NCBI RefSeq assembly: GCF_018687695.1 | Contig: NZ_CP061303.1 | Location: forward strand, 1,240,001 to 1,304,000 | DNA: 64,000 bases | Source of the DNA: Polynucleobacter sp. MG-6-Vaara-E2 | GTDB lineage: Bacteria; Pseudomonadota; Gammaproteobacteria; Burkholderiales; Burkholderiaceae | Direction: 5' to 3' | Shown here: positions 39,958 through 49,213 of the stretch, one piece after another | Position numbering within the stretch: position 1 is the stretch's first letter | How the letters are laid out: every line of letters starts with the position of its first letter | Translations under genes and position numbers: made by a program | Notes under the pieces: model-generated | Seen by the model: the letters and a program-made list of their open reading frames with translations, nothing else | What the model was told of the DNA's origin: nothing | The model's database searches: none

Positions 39958-40719
39958 ATGCCCACCTTATCAGTCATACTCATCACCTGCAATGAAGAGG
40001 CCAATTTAGACGACTGTCTAGCCTCACTGGAAGGCATTGCCCAGCAGGTTGTCGTGGTCGACACCAATAGCTCTGACCGCACCCTAGAAATTGCCCAAAA
40101 TCATGGAGCAACCATCGCCCAACCCCTTGATTGGCCAGGTTTTGGCCCTCAAAAGAACCGCGCCCTAGATTTAGCTACTGGAGACTGGGTTTTATCCCTG
40201 GATGCGGATGAACGGCTTACCCCTGCATTGCGTTCGGAGATTCTGACGGCTATTCACCATAGCGCCCATGTGGAGTGTTTTGCCATTCCAAGACTATCTT
40301 GGTACTGTGGCCGCTTTATTCGTCATTCTGGATGGAGCCCAGACTATGTAGACCGCCTTTTTAGGCGAGGGACCGCCCGTTTTTCAGATGACTTAGTACA
40401 CGAGCGACTCATTCCAAATGGCGCTGTGGCAAAACTAGAAAACCCCATGCTGCACTACAGTTTTATGAATTACTCTCAGGTTCTCCAAAAACTGGATCGC
40501 TACTCCACTGCCTCTGCAGAGCAAGCATTCGCCAAAGGTAAAACAAGTAGCCCTCTTAAAGCAGTCTTACACGGCGCATGGGCTTTTATACGGACTTACA
40601 TTGTTCGCGCTGGATTTTTGGATGGTGGCCAAGGATTTACTTTAGCCATGTCCAATGCTCAAGGAACTTACTATCGCTATATCAAGCTCTGGCATCTTCA
40701 TCAGGAAGCTAGTAAATGA
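39958..40719 (+). CDS. LPS-core glycosyltransferase, WaaE/KdtX type
   Basis: A 253-residue GT-A fold (GT2) enzyme. It begins [21 protein letters not shown], the DxD-type motif is [11 protein letters not shown], and the WaaE-like middle is [27 protein letters not shown]. WaaE family members add beta-1,4-glucose to heptose I of the LPS inner core. The exact sugar cannot be read here. It is the first of three overlapping or close same-strand LPS genes and is divergent from msbA. Confidence 0.9.
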   Translation: MPTLSVILITCNEEANLDDCLASLEGIAQQVVVVDTNSSDRTLEIAQNHGATIAQPLDWPGFGPQKNRALDLATGDWVLSLDADERLTPALRSEILTAIHHSAHVECFAIPRLSWYCGRFIRHSGWSPDYVDRLFRRGTARFSDDLVHERLIPNGAVAKLENPMLHYSFMNYSQVLQKLDRYSTASAEQAFAKGKTSSPLKAVLHGAWAFIRTYIVRAGFLDGGQGFTLAMSNAQGTYYRYIKLWHLHQEASK

Positions 40720-41495
40720 TTTCCATTTTGTTGGCTACTTATAACTGGCCGCAAGCACTCAAGCTCTGCCTAGAATCTTTAGCCACTCAAACTGATCATC
40801 ATTTTGAAATCATTATTGCCGATGACGGCTCGACCGAGAGCACCAAACAAGTCATTGACACATTCAGAGCCTCACACCCAATTTCAATTACTCACCTCTG
40901 GCAGGAAGACCAAGGCTTTCGTAAAACAAAAATTCTGAACCAAGCAATTGCTAGCGCTAAAGGTGATTACCTTATCTTTTTGGATGGTGACTGTATCGTT
41001 CAGCCTGATTTTGTAGCACGTCATCGCGAACTTGCACAAGAAGGTTATCTAGTTACTGGCAGTAGAGTTCTTCTGAATGAAAAGTTAACCCAGGAGCTAC
41101 TCACCTGGAATACATGGGACTTTAAACGCTTTAGCTCCAACCTTATAAGCGAACGATTTAGCGGTGGAATCAATAAATGCCTGCCTCTCATGATTAAATT
41201 TGGTAATGGTGGGTGGCGCGACTATCAAAAATTTGTTTGGCGCCGCATTAAAGGTTGCAATATGGCCTGCTGGAAAGCGGATGCGCAAGCAATTGATGGC
41301 TTTGATGAAGCCATGACGGGCTGGGGTCATGAGGATGCAGACTTTGTGTTTCGCCTACAGCGTCACCACGTCAAACGTAAATCTGGCTCATGGGCCACTG
41401 AAGTACTACATCTCTTTCATAAAATTCATGATCAAAGTAATGCTGCCGAGAATGCGCGGCGTGTGCGTGAAAAGATTTTGGCAAAGGCAATATAA
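40716..41495 (+). CDS. GT2 family glycosyltransferase with a galactosyltransferase-type C-domain
   Basis: A 259-residue GT-A glycosyltransferase. It has SILLATYNWPQALKLCLESLA, IIIADDGSTESTKQVID, FLDGDCIVQPDF, and a C-terminal GCNMACWKADAQAIDGFDEAMTGWGHEDADFVFRL, the last part typical of the galactosyltransferase C-terminal domain. It overlaps the preceding gene by 4 bp (ATGA). It is probably an LPS core or O-antigen sugar transferase. The donor and acceptor are unknown. Confidence 0.9.
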   Translation: MISILLATYNWPQALKLCLESLATQTDHHFEIIIADDGSTESTKQVIDTFRASHPISITHLWQEDQGFRKTKILNQAIASAKGDYLIFLDGDCIVQPDFVARHRELAQEGYLVTGSRVLLNEKLTQELLTWNTWDFKRFSSNLISERFSGGINKCLPLMIKFGNGGWRDYQKFVWRRIKGCNMACWKADAQAIDGFDEAMTGWGHEDADFVFRLQRHHVKRKSGSWATEVLHLFHKIHDQSNAAENARRVREKILAKAI

Positions 41496-41506
41496 GCGTC
41501 TTGGAT

Positions 41507-42649
41507 ATGAGCAATTTTTCTACTCTTAAGCCGAAAAAAGTATTGTTCATCGCCACGCGGCAAATTGGCGACGTACTAGTCACTACCCCATTGATTAGCA
41601 AAGCCCGTGAACTATGGCCTAACGCACAATTTCATTTTCTGGGATACAAGGGCAAGCTTGACATGCTCAAAGGCAACCCAGATATTGCGGAAATTATCGA
41701 AACCTCTGACCGCCCTGGCTTTAGCGAATACCTCTCATTATTTAATAAACTCTTTCAGCGTTATGACCTTGCGTTTGTGACACAACCGAGCGATCGAGCA
41801 TACATCTATGGTTTGGTAGCTGCTTTCCACAGAGTGGGCGTCTTAGGTGGGCACCCACAAGGCAAATTAGCTAACAAGTCTCACCAACAAAATGCTTGGA
41901 AAAAATTGATCTCTATGCACAACGTAGATGTAGATTATTTTTCACAGCATGTTATTACCGAAAAGCTACGCCTACTCGAAGTCTTTTTTAGAAATCCTGC
42001 TGAATTATTTTCTAAACCAATTGATGTAACTCCTCCTATCGGTCAGGCCTTAACGCCGATCATTGCCAGCCAATTAACTCAACCTTATGTTGTGATTCAT
42101 CCAGGCCCCCTTACTGCTTATAAGCGTTGGCCACTAGCGCACTGGCAATATCTCATTGCTGATTTGGTGAGACGTGGCTATCAGGTGGTGCTCAGTGCCT
42201 CCCCTGCCAAACAAGACCTACAACTAAACCACGACATTTTGTCTTTACTTACTCCAGAGATTTGCGAAAAGGTCATTGATACAGCAGGTAAATTATCCAT
42301 TCCTCAGGCGGGATCATTACTCAGAGGCGCTGCTTTGTATATCGGCGTAGATACTTCGATTACCCATTTAGCAGCAGCTTGCAACACGCCAACAATTACT
42401 TTATTTGGCGCCACTCCGCCCACTAATTTTGGGCCATGGCCAAATGGTTTTATTGGGAAACAACCTTATCAGCTGCGTGCACGCTCTCAAACTGTTGGCA
42501 ACATTACCATTTTGCAAGGCCCTGGTGAATGCGTACCATGCCGCAAAGCGGGCTGTCTAGATCGCGCAGATGGTAACAGCGAATGTTTGGATTTACTGGA
42601 GCCCGCTCAAGTCATTGAGGCCATAGAAAAGCTTTTGATAAGCAAATAA
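41507..42649 (+). CDS. Heptosyltransferase family protein (GT9)
   Basis: A 380-residue GT-B fold enzyme. The N-domain starts KKVLFIATRQIGDVLVTTPLISKARELWPNAQFHFLGYK. The C-domain holds VVIHPGPLTAYKRWPLAHW and VDTSITHLAAACNTPTITLFGAT, the ADP-heptose binding signature. It resembles the WaaQ-type third heptosyltransferase, but assignment to heptose I, II or III is not safe. The C-terminal CVPCRKAGCLDRADGNSECL is Cys-rich, as in several GT9 proteins. The stop is 3 bp from the convergent dnaE stop. Confidence 0.92.
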   Translation: MSNFSTLKPKKVLFIATRQIGDVLVTTPLISKARELWPNAQFHFLGYKGKLDMLKGNPDIAEIIETSDRPGFSEYLSLFNKLFQRYDLAFVTQPSDRAYIYGLVAAFHRVGVLGGHPQGKLANKSHQQNAWKKLISMHNVDVDYFSQHVITEKLRLLEVFFRNPAELFSKPIDVTPPIGQALTPIIASQLTQPYVVIHPGPLTAYKRWPLAHWQYLIADLVRRGYQVVLSASPAKQDLQLNHDILSLLTPEICEKVIDTAGKLSIPQAGSLLRGAALYIGVDTSITHLAAACNTPTITLFGATPPTNFGPWPNGFIGKQPYQLRARSQTVGNITILQGPGECVPCRKAGCLDRADGNSECLDLLEPAQVIEAIEKLLISK

Positions 42650-42652
42650 AGC

Positions 42653-45600
42653 TTAGTGGTATTGAACCTGAACTGGATCTTTTTGTTTTGATGCAAGCAA
42701 TTGGTTCAGGCTATGCAGGCAAGCATCATCAGGATATATACGCATCTCTTCAGGGAACTGCATCAAGCAGGCACCACCACTAGTAGTTACTGCCGCCGTT
42801 AACATCAAACCCTTCACGCCATCATTAGTATTGGGGGTGGGTGCATGAGGACTTTGTTTTGGATCTCTACTACGATTAGCCATGAGATAAGGCCCGATTT
42901 GACTTCGCAACATCCTGATATCCATAGCGGAATCCAAGCAGACATGAATATTTCGTGCGAAACGCATTCTTGCGCCGGTGATATCCATCACTGCCTCGGA
43001 AACAATTCGCATGCCTCCCGAGAATTTATCTGGGGTCACATTAACTTTGGCAACCAGCAATTCATCTTCTTTTAGCCACGAACGATTCGGCTCATAGACT
43101 TCGCTATACAAAGTCACCTCTAAAGCGGCTGTGCCATCATCAATTGTTGCAATCATCATACGTCCGCGCTGGCCTGTCAACATCCGCGCGGAGGTGACAA
43201 TGCCAGCAATTAACTGATCCTTCCCTTCGGTAATCTTAGCCAGAGGTTGACGTATGAAATGAGAGGTCTCTTCGCGATAGGCGTCGAACATATGTCCAGT
43301 TAAGCAAAGTCCTAAGGCAGTTTTTTCTTCTTGGAGCCGTTTTTTCTCTGACCAAACAGGTTCACGCACCAACTCAGGTTGATGTGCATGATCTTCACCA
43401 GCCACCTCAAATAAACTGACTTGATGAATCGAAGCTTCTGCCTGCTCGGCAGCCTCAATTGCTCTAGCTAGTGATGCTAACAAGGTTGAGCGGATGTCAT
43501 ATAGATTACCGCCAGCCGATAGAGAATCTTTGTAAAGACTATCAAATGCACCTGCACGCATTAAAGCTTCAATAGCGCGACGATTCACTTGTCTACGGTC
43601 GACCCGAGCACAGAAATCAAATAAATCTTTAAATGGTCCGCCAGCTTGACGGGCTTTAACGATTGCTTCAATTGCTGCTTCACCAGTTCCTCTGACTGCA
43701 CCTAGGCCATAACGAATATGACTGATTGGTGCATCAAGAGCCGCATCAGGCGCACGCAATGGTGTGAACTCATAAGCACCCGTATTGATATCAGGTGAGA
43801 ACACTCGAATCTGGTTAGCCAAGCAATCGTCATAGAGAATCTTCACCTTATCGGTGTCATCCATTGCGAGCGATAAGTTGGCTGCCATAAATTCGGCAGG
43901 GTAGTAGGCTTTGAGCCAAGCAGTTTGATACGCCAGAAGGGCATAGGCAGCAGCATGGGATTTATTAAATCCATAACCTGCAAAACGCTCCATCAAGTCA
44001 TAAATCTCATTGGCCTTGCCCTCAGAGATACCACCAGCCTTTGCGCCGTCACTAAAAATCTTGCGATGCTGCGCCATCTCCTCTGGCTTTTTCTTACCCA
44101 TTGCGCGACGGAGCATGTCAGCGCCACCAAGTGAGTAGCCGCCAATCATCTGCGCCATCTGCATCACCTGCTCTTGATAAACCATGATGCCGTAGGTTTC
44201 GCGCAGAACAGGTTCAATACGAGGATCGGGATACTCTACTTTTTGACGGCCGTGCTTACGCTCAATAAAATCCGGAATCAAATCCATTGGACCGGGTCGA
44301 TACAAAGCTACGAGAGCAATAATGTCTTCAAAGCGGTCAGGCTTAGCCTCACGCAGCATGCCTTGCATGCCGCGGCTTTCTAGCTGGAATACAGCAACAG
44401 TATTAGCTCTCTTAAGTACATCAAATGCTTTTTCATCATCTAACGGAATGTCGCTGATACTCCAATCCTTGCGATCAGCATGCAGGGCTTTAATCCAACG
44501 CTCAGCAGCAGCCAAAATCGTCAGCGTTGTTAATCCCAAGAAGTCAAACTTGACTAAGCCGATTGCTTCAACGTCATCTTTATCAAATTGACTAATAACG
44601 GAGCTGCTATCTTGATCTTTACTCTCTTGGGTGTACAGCGGACAAAAATCGGTCAGTCGTCCTGGAGCAATCAACACTCCACCAGCATGCATGCCGACGT
44701 TGCGAGTCATCCCTTCAAGCTGCTGAGCTAATGAAAGAAGCTGACGCACCTCATCTTCATTCTTTTCGCGCTCAGCTAATTGCTTCTCTTCTTTCTTCGC
44801 CATCTCAATAGTCATGTACTGACCTGGCTTATTAGGGACAAGCTTGGCAATCCCGTCAACAAAGTTGTAGCCCTGTTCTAAAACACGGCCCACGTCACGA
44901 ATCGCCGCTCTCGCAGCCATCGTGCCAAAGGTAGCAATTTGACTCACAGCATCTTTGCCGTACTTATCTTTAACGTACTGAATCACGCGGTCACGACCAT
45001 GCTGACAGAAGTCGATATCGAAGTCGGGCATCGATACCCGCTCAGGATTTAAGAAGCGCTCAAAAAGTAAGTTATATCGCAAGGGATCTAGATCCGTAAT
45101 ACCAAGCGAGTAGGCCACTAAAGAGCCGGCACCGGATCCACGGCCTGGACCCACAGGCACTCCATTATTCTTTGCCCAGTTAATGAAGTCGGCAACGATC
45201 AAGAAGTATCCGGGAAAGCCCATCTGTGAAATAGTCTTGACCTCAAATTCCAAACGCTCGTGATAACGCGGCATCTCTTTTGCGCGCTCTTTCGGATCCG
45301 GAAAGTTCCGTTCCATATGCCGCTTGAGGCCAATCTCAGATTGAGCAAGCAAATACTCATCTAGGGTGATGCCAGGAGGCGTCGGAAAATCAGGCAAACG
45401 TGGTTGACCTAATACCAAAGATAGATTGCAACGCTTCGCAATTTCAACAGAGTTTGCCAATGCTGCAGGTAAATCCTCAAAGCGCTTCTCCATCTCTTCT
45501 TGCGATAGGAAGTATTGCTCTTCATTAAATTTTTTAGCTCGGCGTGGATTACCTAACAGCTCACCTTCAGCAATACAAACTCTTGCCTCATGCGCAGTGA

Positions 45601-46267
45601 AGTCGCTCTTTTGCATAAACTGCACGGGGTGTGTTGCTACCACAGGAAAATCGAGTTGATTGGCTAAATGGCAAGCAAGTTGAAGTTGCTTTTCATCTTG
45701 CGGATGACCGCCGCGTTGCACTTCAAGATAGAAGGATTTGGGGAAGAGTTTTTCGTAACGTTTGGCGGCGATCTTGGCTTGGTCTTCCTGTCCCGCTAAT
45801 AGTGCAACACCCACCTCACCCATGCGAGCACCAGAAAGCGCAATCAATCCGTATGCAAGTGTTCTCTTAGCTTTTTTATCTTCTGCTTTAGCGGCAGGTT
45901 CACTAAACCAGACCGGGTCTACTTCAGCACGACCGCGCGATTGATTGTCTAATGAGGCCCTGCTGAGAAGCTCACAAAGATTGAGATAACCCGAGTGATT
46001 CTGAACTAAGAGCAACAATCGATGAGGCTGATCAGGGTCTTGGGGGTTACTCACCCAAACGTCTGCGCCGGCAATGGGTTTGATACCGCCAGAGCGGGCA
46101 GCAGTATAAAAACGGACCAGGCCAAATAAATTACTTAAATCTGTAATAGCTAGGGCACCCATTTCATCTTTGACGGCAGCAGCGACTGCATCATCAATGC
46201 GCACGACTCCATCCGTAATTGAAAACTCGGAATGAATGCGAAGATGAACAAAACGGGGTGAAGCCAT
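42653..46267 (-). CDS. dnaE: DNA polymerase III alpha subunit
   Basis: Replicative polymerase catalytic subunit. The protein is 1204 residues, a little longer than E. coli DnaE (1160). The N-terminal PHP domain (HLRIHSEFSITDGVVRIDDAV) is followed by palm and thumb domains with the catalytic Asp pair in SMPDFDIDFCQHGRDRVI. Then come VALYRPGPMDLIPDFIERKHG, the helix-hairpin-helix region, the OB domain (LIAGIVTSARMLTGQRGRMMIATIDDG), and a C-terminal part that binds tau. The ATG lies 3 bp from the divergent gluQ start, so expression signals of each lie inside the other. Confidence 0.97.
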   Translation of the reverse strand: MASPRFVHLRIHSEFSITDGVVRIDDAVAAAVKDEMGALAITDLSNLFGLVRFYTAARSGGIKPIAGADVWVSNPQDPDQPHRLLLLVQNHSGYLNLCELLSRASLDNQSRGRAEVDPVWFSEPAAKAEDKKAKRTLAYGLIALSGARMGEVGVALLAGQEDQAKIAAKRYEKLFPKSFYLEVQRGGHPQDEKQLQLACHLANQLDFPVVATHPVQFMQKSDFTAHEARVCIAEGELLGNPRRAKKFNEEQYFLSQEEMEKRFEDLPAALANSVEIAKRCNLSLVLGQPRLPDFPTPPGITLDEYLLAQSEIGLKRHMERNFPDPKERAKEMPRYHERLEFEVKTISQMGFPGYFLIVADFINWAKNNGVPVGPGRGSGAGSLVAYSLGITDLDPLRYNLLFERFLNPERVSMPDFDIDFCQHGRDRVIQYVKDKYGKDAVSQIATFGTMAARAAIRDVGRVLEQGYNFVDGIAKLVPNKPGQYMTIEMAKKEEKQLAEREKNEDEVRQLLSLAQQLEGMTRNVGMHAGGVLIAPGRLTDFCPLYTQESKDQDSSSVISQFDKDDVEAIGLVKFDFLGLTTLTILAAAERWIKALHADRKDWSISDIPLDDEKAFDVLKRANTVAVFQLESRGMQGMLREAKPDRFEDIIALVALYRPGPMDLIPDFIERKHGRQKVEYPDPRIEPVLRETYGIMVYQEQVMQMAQMIGGYSLGGADMLRRAMGKKKPEEMAQHRKIFSDGAKAGGISEGKANEIYDLMERFAGYGFNKSHAAAYALLAYQTAWLKAYYPAEFMAANLSLAMDDTDKVKILYDDCLANQIRVFSPDINTGAYEFTPLRAPDAALDAPISHIRYGLGAVRGTGEAAIEAIVKARQAGGPFKDLFDFCARVDRRQVNRRAIEALMRAGAFDSLYKDSLSAGGNLYDIRSTLLASLARAIEAAEQAEASIHQVSLFEVAGEDHAHQPELVREPVWSEKKRLQEEKTALGLCLTGHMFDAYREETSHFIRQPLAKITEGKDQLIAGIVTSARMLTGQRGRMMIATIDDGTAALEVTLYSEVYEPNRSWLKEDELLVAKVNVTPDKFSGGMRIVSEAVMDITGARMRFARNIHVCLDSAMDIRMLRSQIGPYLMANRSRDPKQSPHAPTPNTNDGVKGLMLTAAVTTSGGACLMQFPEEMRIYPDDACLHSLNQLLASKQKDPVQVQYH

Positions 46268-46270
46268 GAG

Positions 46271-47218
46271 ATGATTTTAGCTGTGTCCAAGCTCAAAAAC
46301 CCTCCCTCCCCAGCCGACGGCTATCGCGGGCGATTCGCCCCCTCACCTACTGGTCCGCTCCATGCGGGATCGCTGGTTGCCGCCCTAGGAAGTTGGCTGG
46401 ATGCTCGTAAAAATGGGGGTAAATGGCTACTCCGAATCGAGGATTTAGACACCCCAAGATGCATCCCGGGTGCTGACCAGCAAATACAGGCCCAATTGCT
46501 CGCCTGTGGTCTTCTCTGGGATGAGGACACTAGCTACCAATCGGCACGCCAAGAGCTCTACCAAAGCGCTTTGGAGGTCTTAAATCACCAAGAACAGCTA
46601 TACCCCTGTCATTGCTCTCGGCAGATGATTGCCAACACTCTGGCCGCACTGCAAATTCAAACACCTCGCAATCAAGAAATGGTGTATCCCGGTACCTGTA
46701 AACCAGAGTCACCAAGAGGATATTCTTATGGGTTACTCAATAACACCAAGAGTGCTTGGCGCCTTTCCTTACCCAAAGATTGCCAAATTCATTTTGAGGA
46801 CATGCTCCTTGGGCCACAAGACCAAGATCTGAATGAACAAGTAGGCGATTTTGTTCTTAAACGAAGTGATGGTCTTTTTACTTACCAATTGGCCGTTGTA
46901 GTGGATGATGCGCAACAAGGTATTACACATGTCGTGCGCGGCGCAGACTTATTGAGCAATACCGCCAGACAAATATATTTGCAAAATATCTTGGGCTACA
47001 AAACTCCGCACTACAAACATCTACCACTCGTATTGGATGAGCATGGTGAAAAATTGAGCAAGCAAACCTTAGCTACTCAGATCAATACTCAAGATGCAGC
47101 GCATGCACTTGCAGAGCTGCGCAAGGCAGCAAAACATTTAGGGCTAGTTGGATTACCTGACGGCGAGAGAATCACCATTGCAGAGTGGCTCTTAGCAGCG
47201 ACTCGTGCTTGGATTTAA
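46271..47218 (+). CDS. gluQ: Glutamyl-Q tRNA(Asp) synthetase
   Basis: Attaches glutamate to queuosine 34 of tRNA-Asp. The protein is 315 residues and, like the family, is a GluRS catalytic core without the anticodon-binding domain. YRGRFAPSPTGPLHAGSLVAALGSWLDARKNGG carries a HIGH-like motif. A zinc site of the type C-x-C...Y...C is in YPCHCSRQMI and YPGTCKP. A KLSKQ motif (KMSKS-like) lies near residue 262. A GTG at 46283 is an alternative start and would widen the gap to dnaE. Confidence 0.95.
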   Translation: MILAVSKLKNPPSPADGYRGRFAPSPTGPLHAGSLVAALGSWLDARKNGGKWLLRIEDLDTPRCIPGADQQIQAQLLACGLLWDEDTSYQSARQELYQSALEVLNHQEQLYPCHCSRQMIANTLAALQIQTPRNQEMVYPGTCKPESPRGYSYGLLNNTKSAWRLSLPKDCQIHFEDMLLGPQDQDLNEQVGDFVLKRSDGLFTYQLAVVVDDAQQGITHVVRGADLLSNTARQIYLQNILGYKTPHYKHLPLVLDEHGEKLSKQTLATQINTQDAAHALAELRKAAKHLGLVGLPDGERITIAEWLLAATRAWI

Positions 47219-47233
47219 TCACTTCTTTGCTCT

Positions 47234-48658
47234 TTACTTCTTTTTAAAACCGCCTAATAAGGCGCCTACTGCTGGCTTAGCAGCAACATTACCCACTTTT
47301 TTCTCTTCTGGCTTAAGTATGTCACCAGCTGGCAGTGACGTGGCGCTGGGCTCGTAGGGTTTATAGAAAAATGGATCCGCCATCTTGGCTGACGCAGCGC
47401 TACTAGATGATGGCTTTGCGTACGAAGGAGTCCCTTCAGGCAAAGGCTTAATATCCAACTTACGCTTCATTAATTTTTCAATGTCATCAAGCAGACGCTT
47501 TTCACTGTCATCCACTAATGCAATTGCATCCCCTTTGCTACCGGCACGACCAGTTCGACCAATGCGGTGAATAAAGTCTTCAGCGTTATAGGGAAGTTCG
47601 TGATTAATCACGCAAGGCATATCCGGAATATCCAAACCCCGTGCTGCCACATCGGTGGCTACCAAAGCTTCAATAGCGCCAGATTTAAATGCATCCAAGG
47701 TTAAAGTGCGCTCGCCCTGACTCTTATCACCATGAATTGCACCTGCTTTAATGCCATCACGCTCTAGTGCTCGCGCTAACTTCGCACAGCCCAAGCGACT
47801 ATTGGTAAAGATGATGCACTGACGCGATAGACCTTGGCGTGTTCGGTTCTCTAGGACCTTCACAATCGCACGCTGCTTGTCGCCCGATGAAACCATATGC
47901 ACTACTTGCTTAACCGTATCCGCTGCAGCATTCTGACGCGCCACTTCGACTGTGACTGGAGTGCGCAAATAACTCTGCGCCAACTTCTTAATCTCAGGCG
48001 AGAAAGTTGCTGAGAACAATAAAGTTTGTCTTTGAGCAGGAATCAAATTAATGATGCGCTGTAAGTCTGGTAAGAAGCCCATATCAAGCATACGATCGGC
48101 TTCATCTAAAACCAGAATCTCCACTTGCGACAGGTTAGCCACTTTTGAACCAATGTGGTCTAACAAGCGTCCTGGGGTGGCAATCAGGATTTCTATGCCA
48201 TTGCGCAAAATAGCAACTTGCTCTTTCATATCTACGCCACCGTAGACCACAGCAGCTCGTAAATCGGTGTGCTTAGAATAGCTAGCGGCATTCTCAGCCA
48301 CCTGTACAGCTAACTCTCTAGTTGGCGTCAATACAAGAGCACGAATCGGATGACGTGCAGGCGACGCGCTGTTACTGGCGTGACGCAAAATCTTTTGAAT
48401 GATTGGTAATACAAAGGCCGCTGTTTTGCCGGTGCCCGTTTGGGCAGCGCCCATCAAGTCGCTTCCCGCTAATACATGGGGAATGGATTGCGCTTGAATC
48501 GGAGTGGGAGTGTTATATCCCTGTTCAGCAACCGCTTTTTGAATCAGCGGGTCTAAACCAAAATCAGCAAAAGTGATTGTTACTGGAGAGGTAGCGACAG
48601 AAGCAACTGCGTCACTAACCCCCGTAGATGAATGTATTTCAGTAGCAGTATTTGTCAA
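47234..48658 (-). CDS. rhlE: DEAD-box RNA helicase, RhlE type
   Basis: ATP-dependent RNA helicase, 474 residues. It has the Q motif (FADFGLDPLIQKAVAEQGYNTPTPIQAQSIP), Walker A AQTGTGKTA, PTRELAVQV, TPGRLLDH, the DEAD box VLDEADRMLDMGF, SATF, and HRIGRTGRAG. The C-terminal tail is low complexity (Ser, Ala, Lys and Gly). The start is TTG at 48658. No ATG occurs before residue 69, so the Q motif fixes this region as coding. It is 6 bp after the GlcG-like gene on the same strand. Confidence 0.93.
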   Translation of the reverse strand: MTNTATEIHSSTGVSDAVASVATSPVTITFADFGLDPLIQKAVAEQGYNTPTPIQAQSIPHVLAGSDLMGAAQTGTGKTAAFVLPIIQKILRHASNSASPARHPIRALVLTPTRELAVQVAENAASYSKHTDLRAAVVYGGVDMKEQVAILRNGIEILIATPGRLLDHIGSKVANLSQVEILVLDEADRMLDMGFLPDLQRIINLIPAQRQTLLFSATFSPEIKKLAQSYLRTPVTVEVARQNAAADTVKQVVHMVSSGDKQRAIVKVLENRTRQGLSRQCIIFTNSRLGCAKLARALERDGIKAGAIHGDKSQGERTLTLDAFKSGAIEALVATDVAARGLDIPDMPCVINHELPYNAEDFIHRIGRTGRAGSKGDAIALVDDSEKRLLDDIEKLMKRKLDIKPLPEGTPSYAKPSSSSAASAKMADPFFYKPYEPSATSLPAGDILKPEEKKVGNVAAKPAVGALLGGFKKK

Positions 48659-48664
48659 GGTAAC

Positions 48665-49072
48665 TTACAGAATGGCTGCGATGCCGGCCTTAGCGGTTTC
48701 AGCATCTTCAGTCGATTTAACGCCGGAAACGCCGACTGCGCCGATGGTAAACCCGTTTACCTCGATATTGACGCCGCCCTCTAACATGCCCGAGATATGT
48801 GGGGCAGATAAGAAAGAGGTACGACCGTTATTAATAATTTCTTCATAAACACGGCTCTCGCGTTTACCCATTGCAGCTGTACGTGCTTTTTCTTGAGCAA
48901 TGTAAGCAGATACAGGAGCACAACCGTCGCGACGAATTAAACCCAGCATATGGCCACCGTCATCACAAACTGCAATCGTTACTGCCCAATTGTTTGCGGC
49001 AGCATGTTTGTTTGCAGCGTCCAAAATCTTTTGAACATCAGCTTGTGTAAGGTATGGTTTAGTTGCCAACAT
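48665..49072 (-). CDS. GlcG/HbpS family protein (DUF336)
   Basis: A 135-residue protein of the GlcG/HbpS family. It begins MLATKPYLTQADVQKILDAANKHAAANNWAVTIAVCDDGGHMLG and has APVSAYIAQEKARTAAMGKRES, then a glycine-rich C-terminus (GGVNIEVNGFTIGAVGVSGVKS). Members are found beside glycolate oxidase genes (GlcG) or bind heme (HbpS). The function is unproven. The aminotransferase for glyoxylate lies next upstream, 141 bp away, which supports a C2-acid link. Confidence 0.9.
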   Translation of the reverse strand: MLATKPYLTQADVQKILDAANKHAAANNWAVTIAVCDDGGHMLGLIRRDGCAPVSAYIAQEKARTAAMGKRESRVYEEIINNGRTSFLSAPHISGMLEGGVNIEVNGFTIGAVGVSGVKSTEDAETAKAGIAAIL

Positions 49073-49213
49073 GTTGAATCCTTTTAAAAAACTATTGTCT
49101 CGAATTTGTTTTATCTGATGAAATTGCCATCAATACAAGTGCCTGAATTATAAAGGGTGTAGCTAGACTCACGGCAACTAGCCTAGCCCCACCCAATCTA
49201 CATCCAATGGCGA

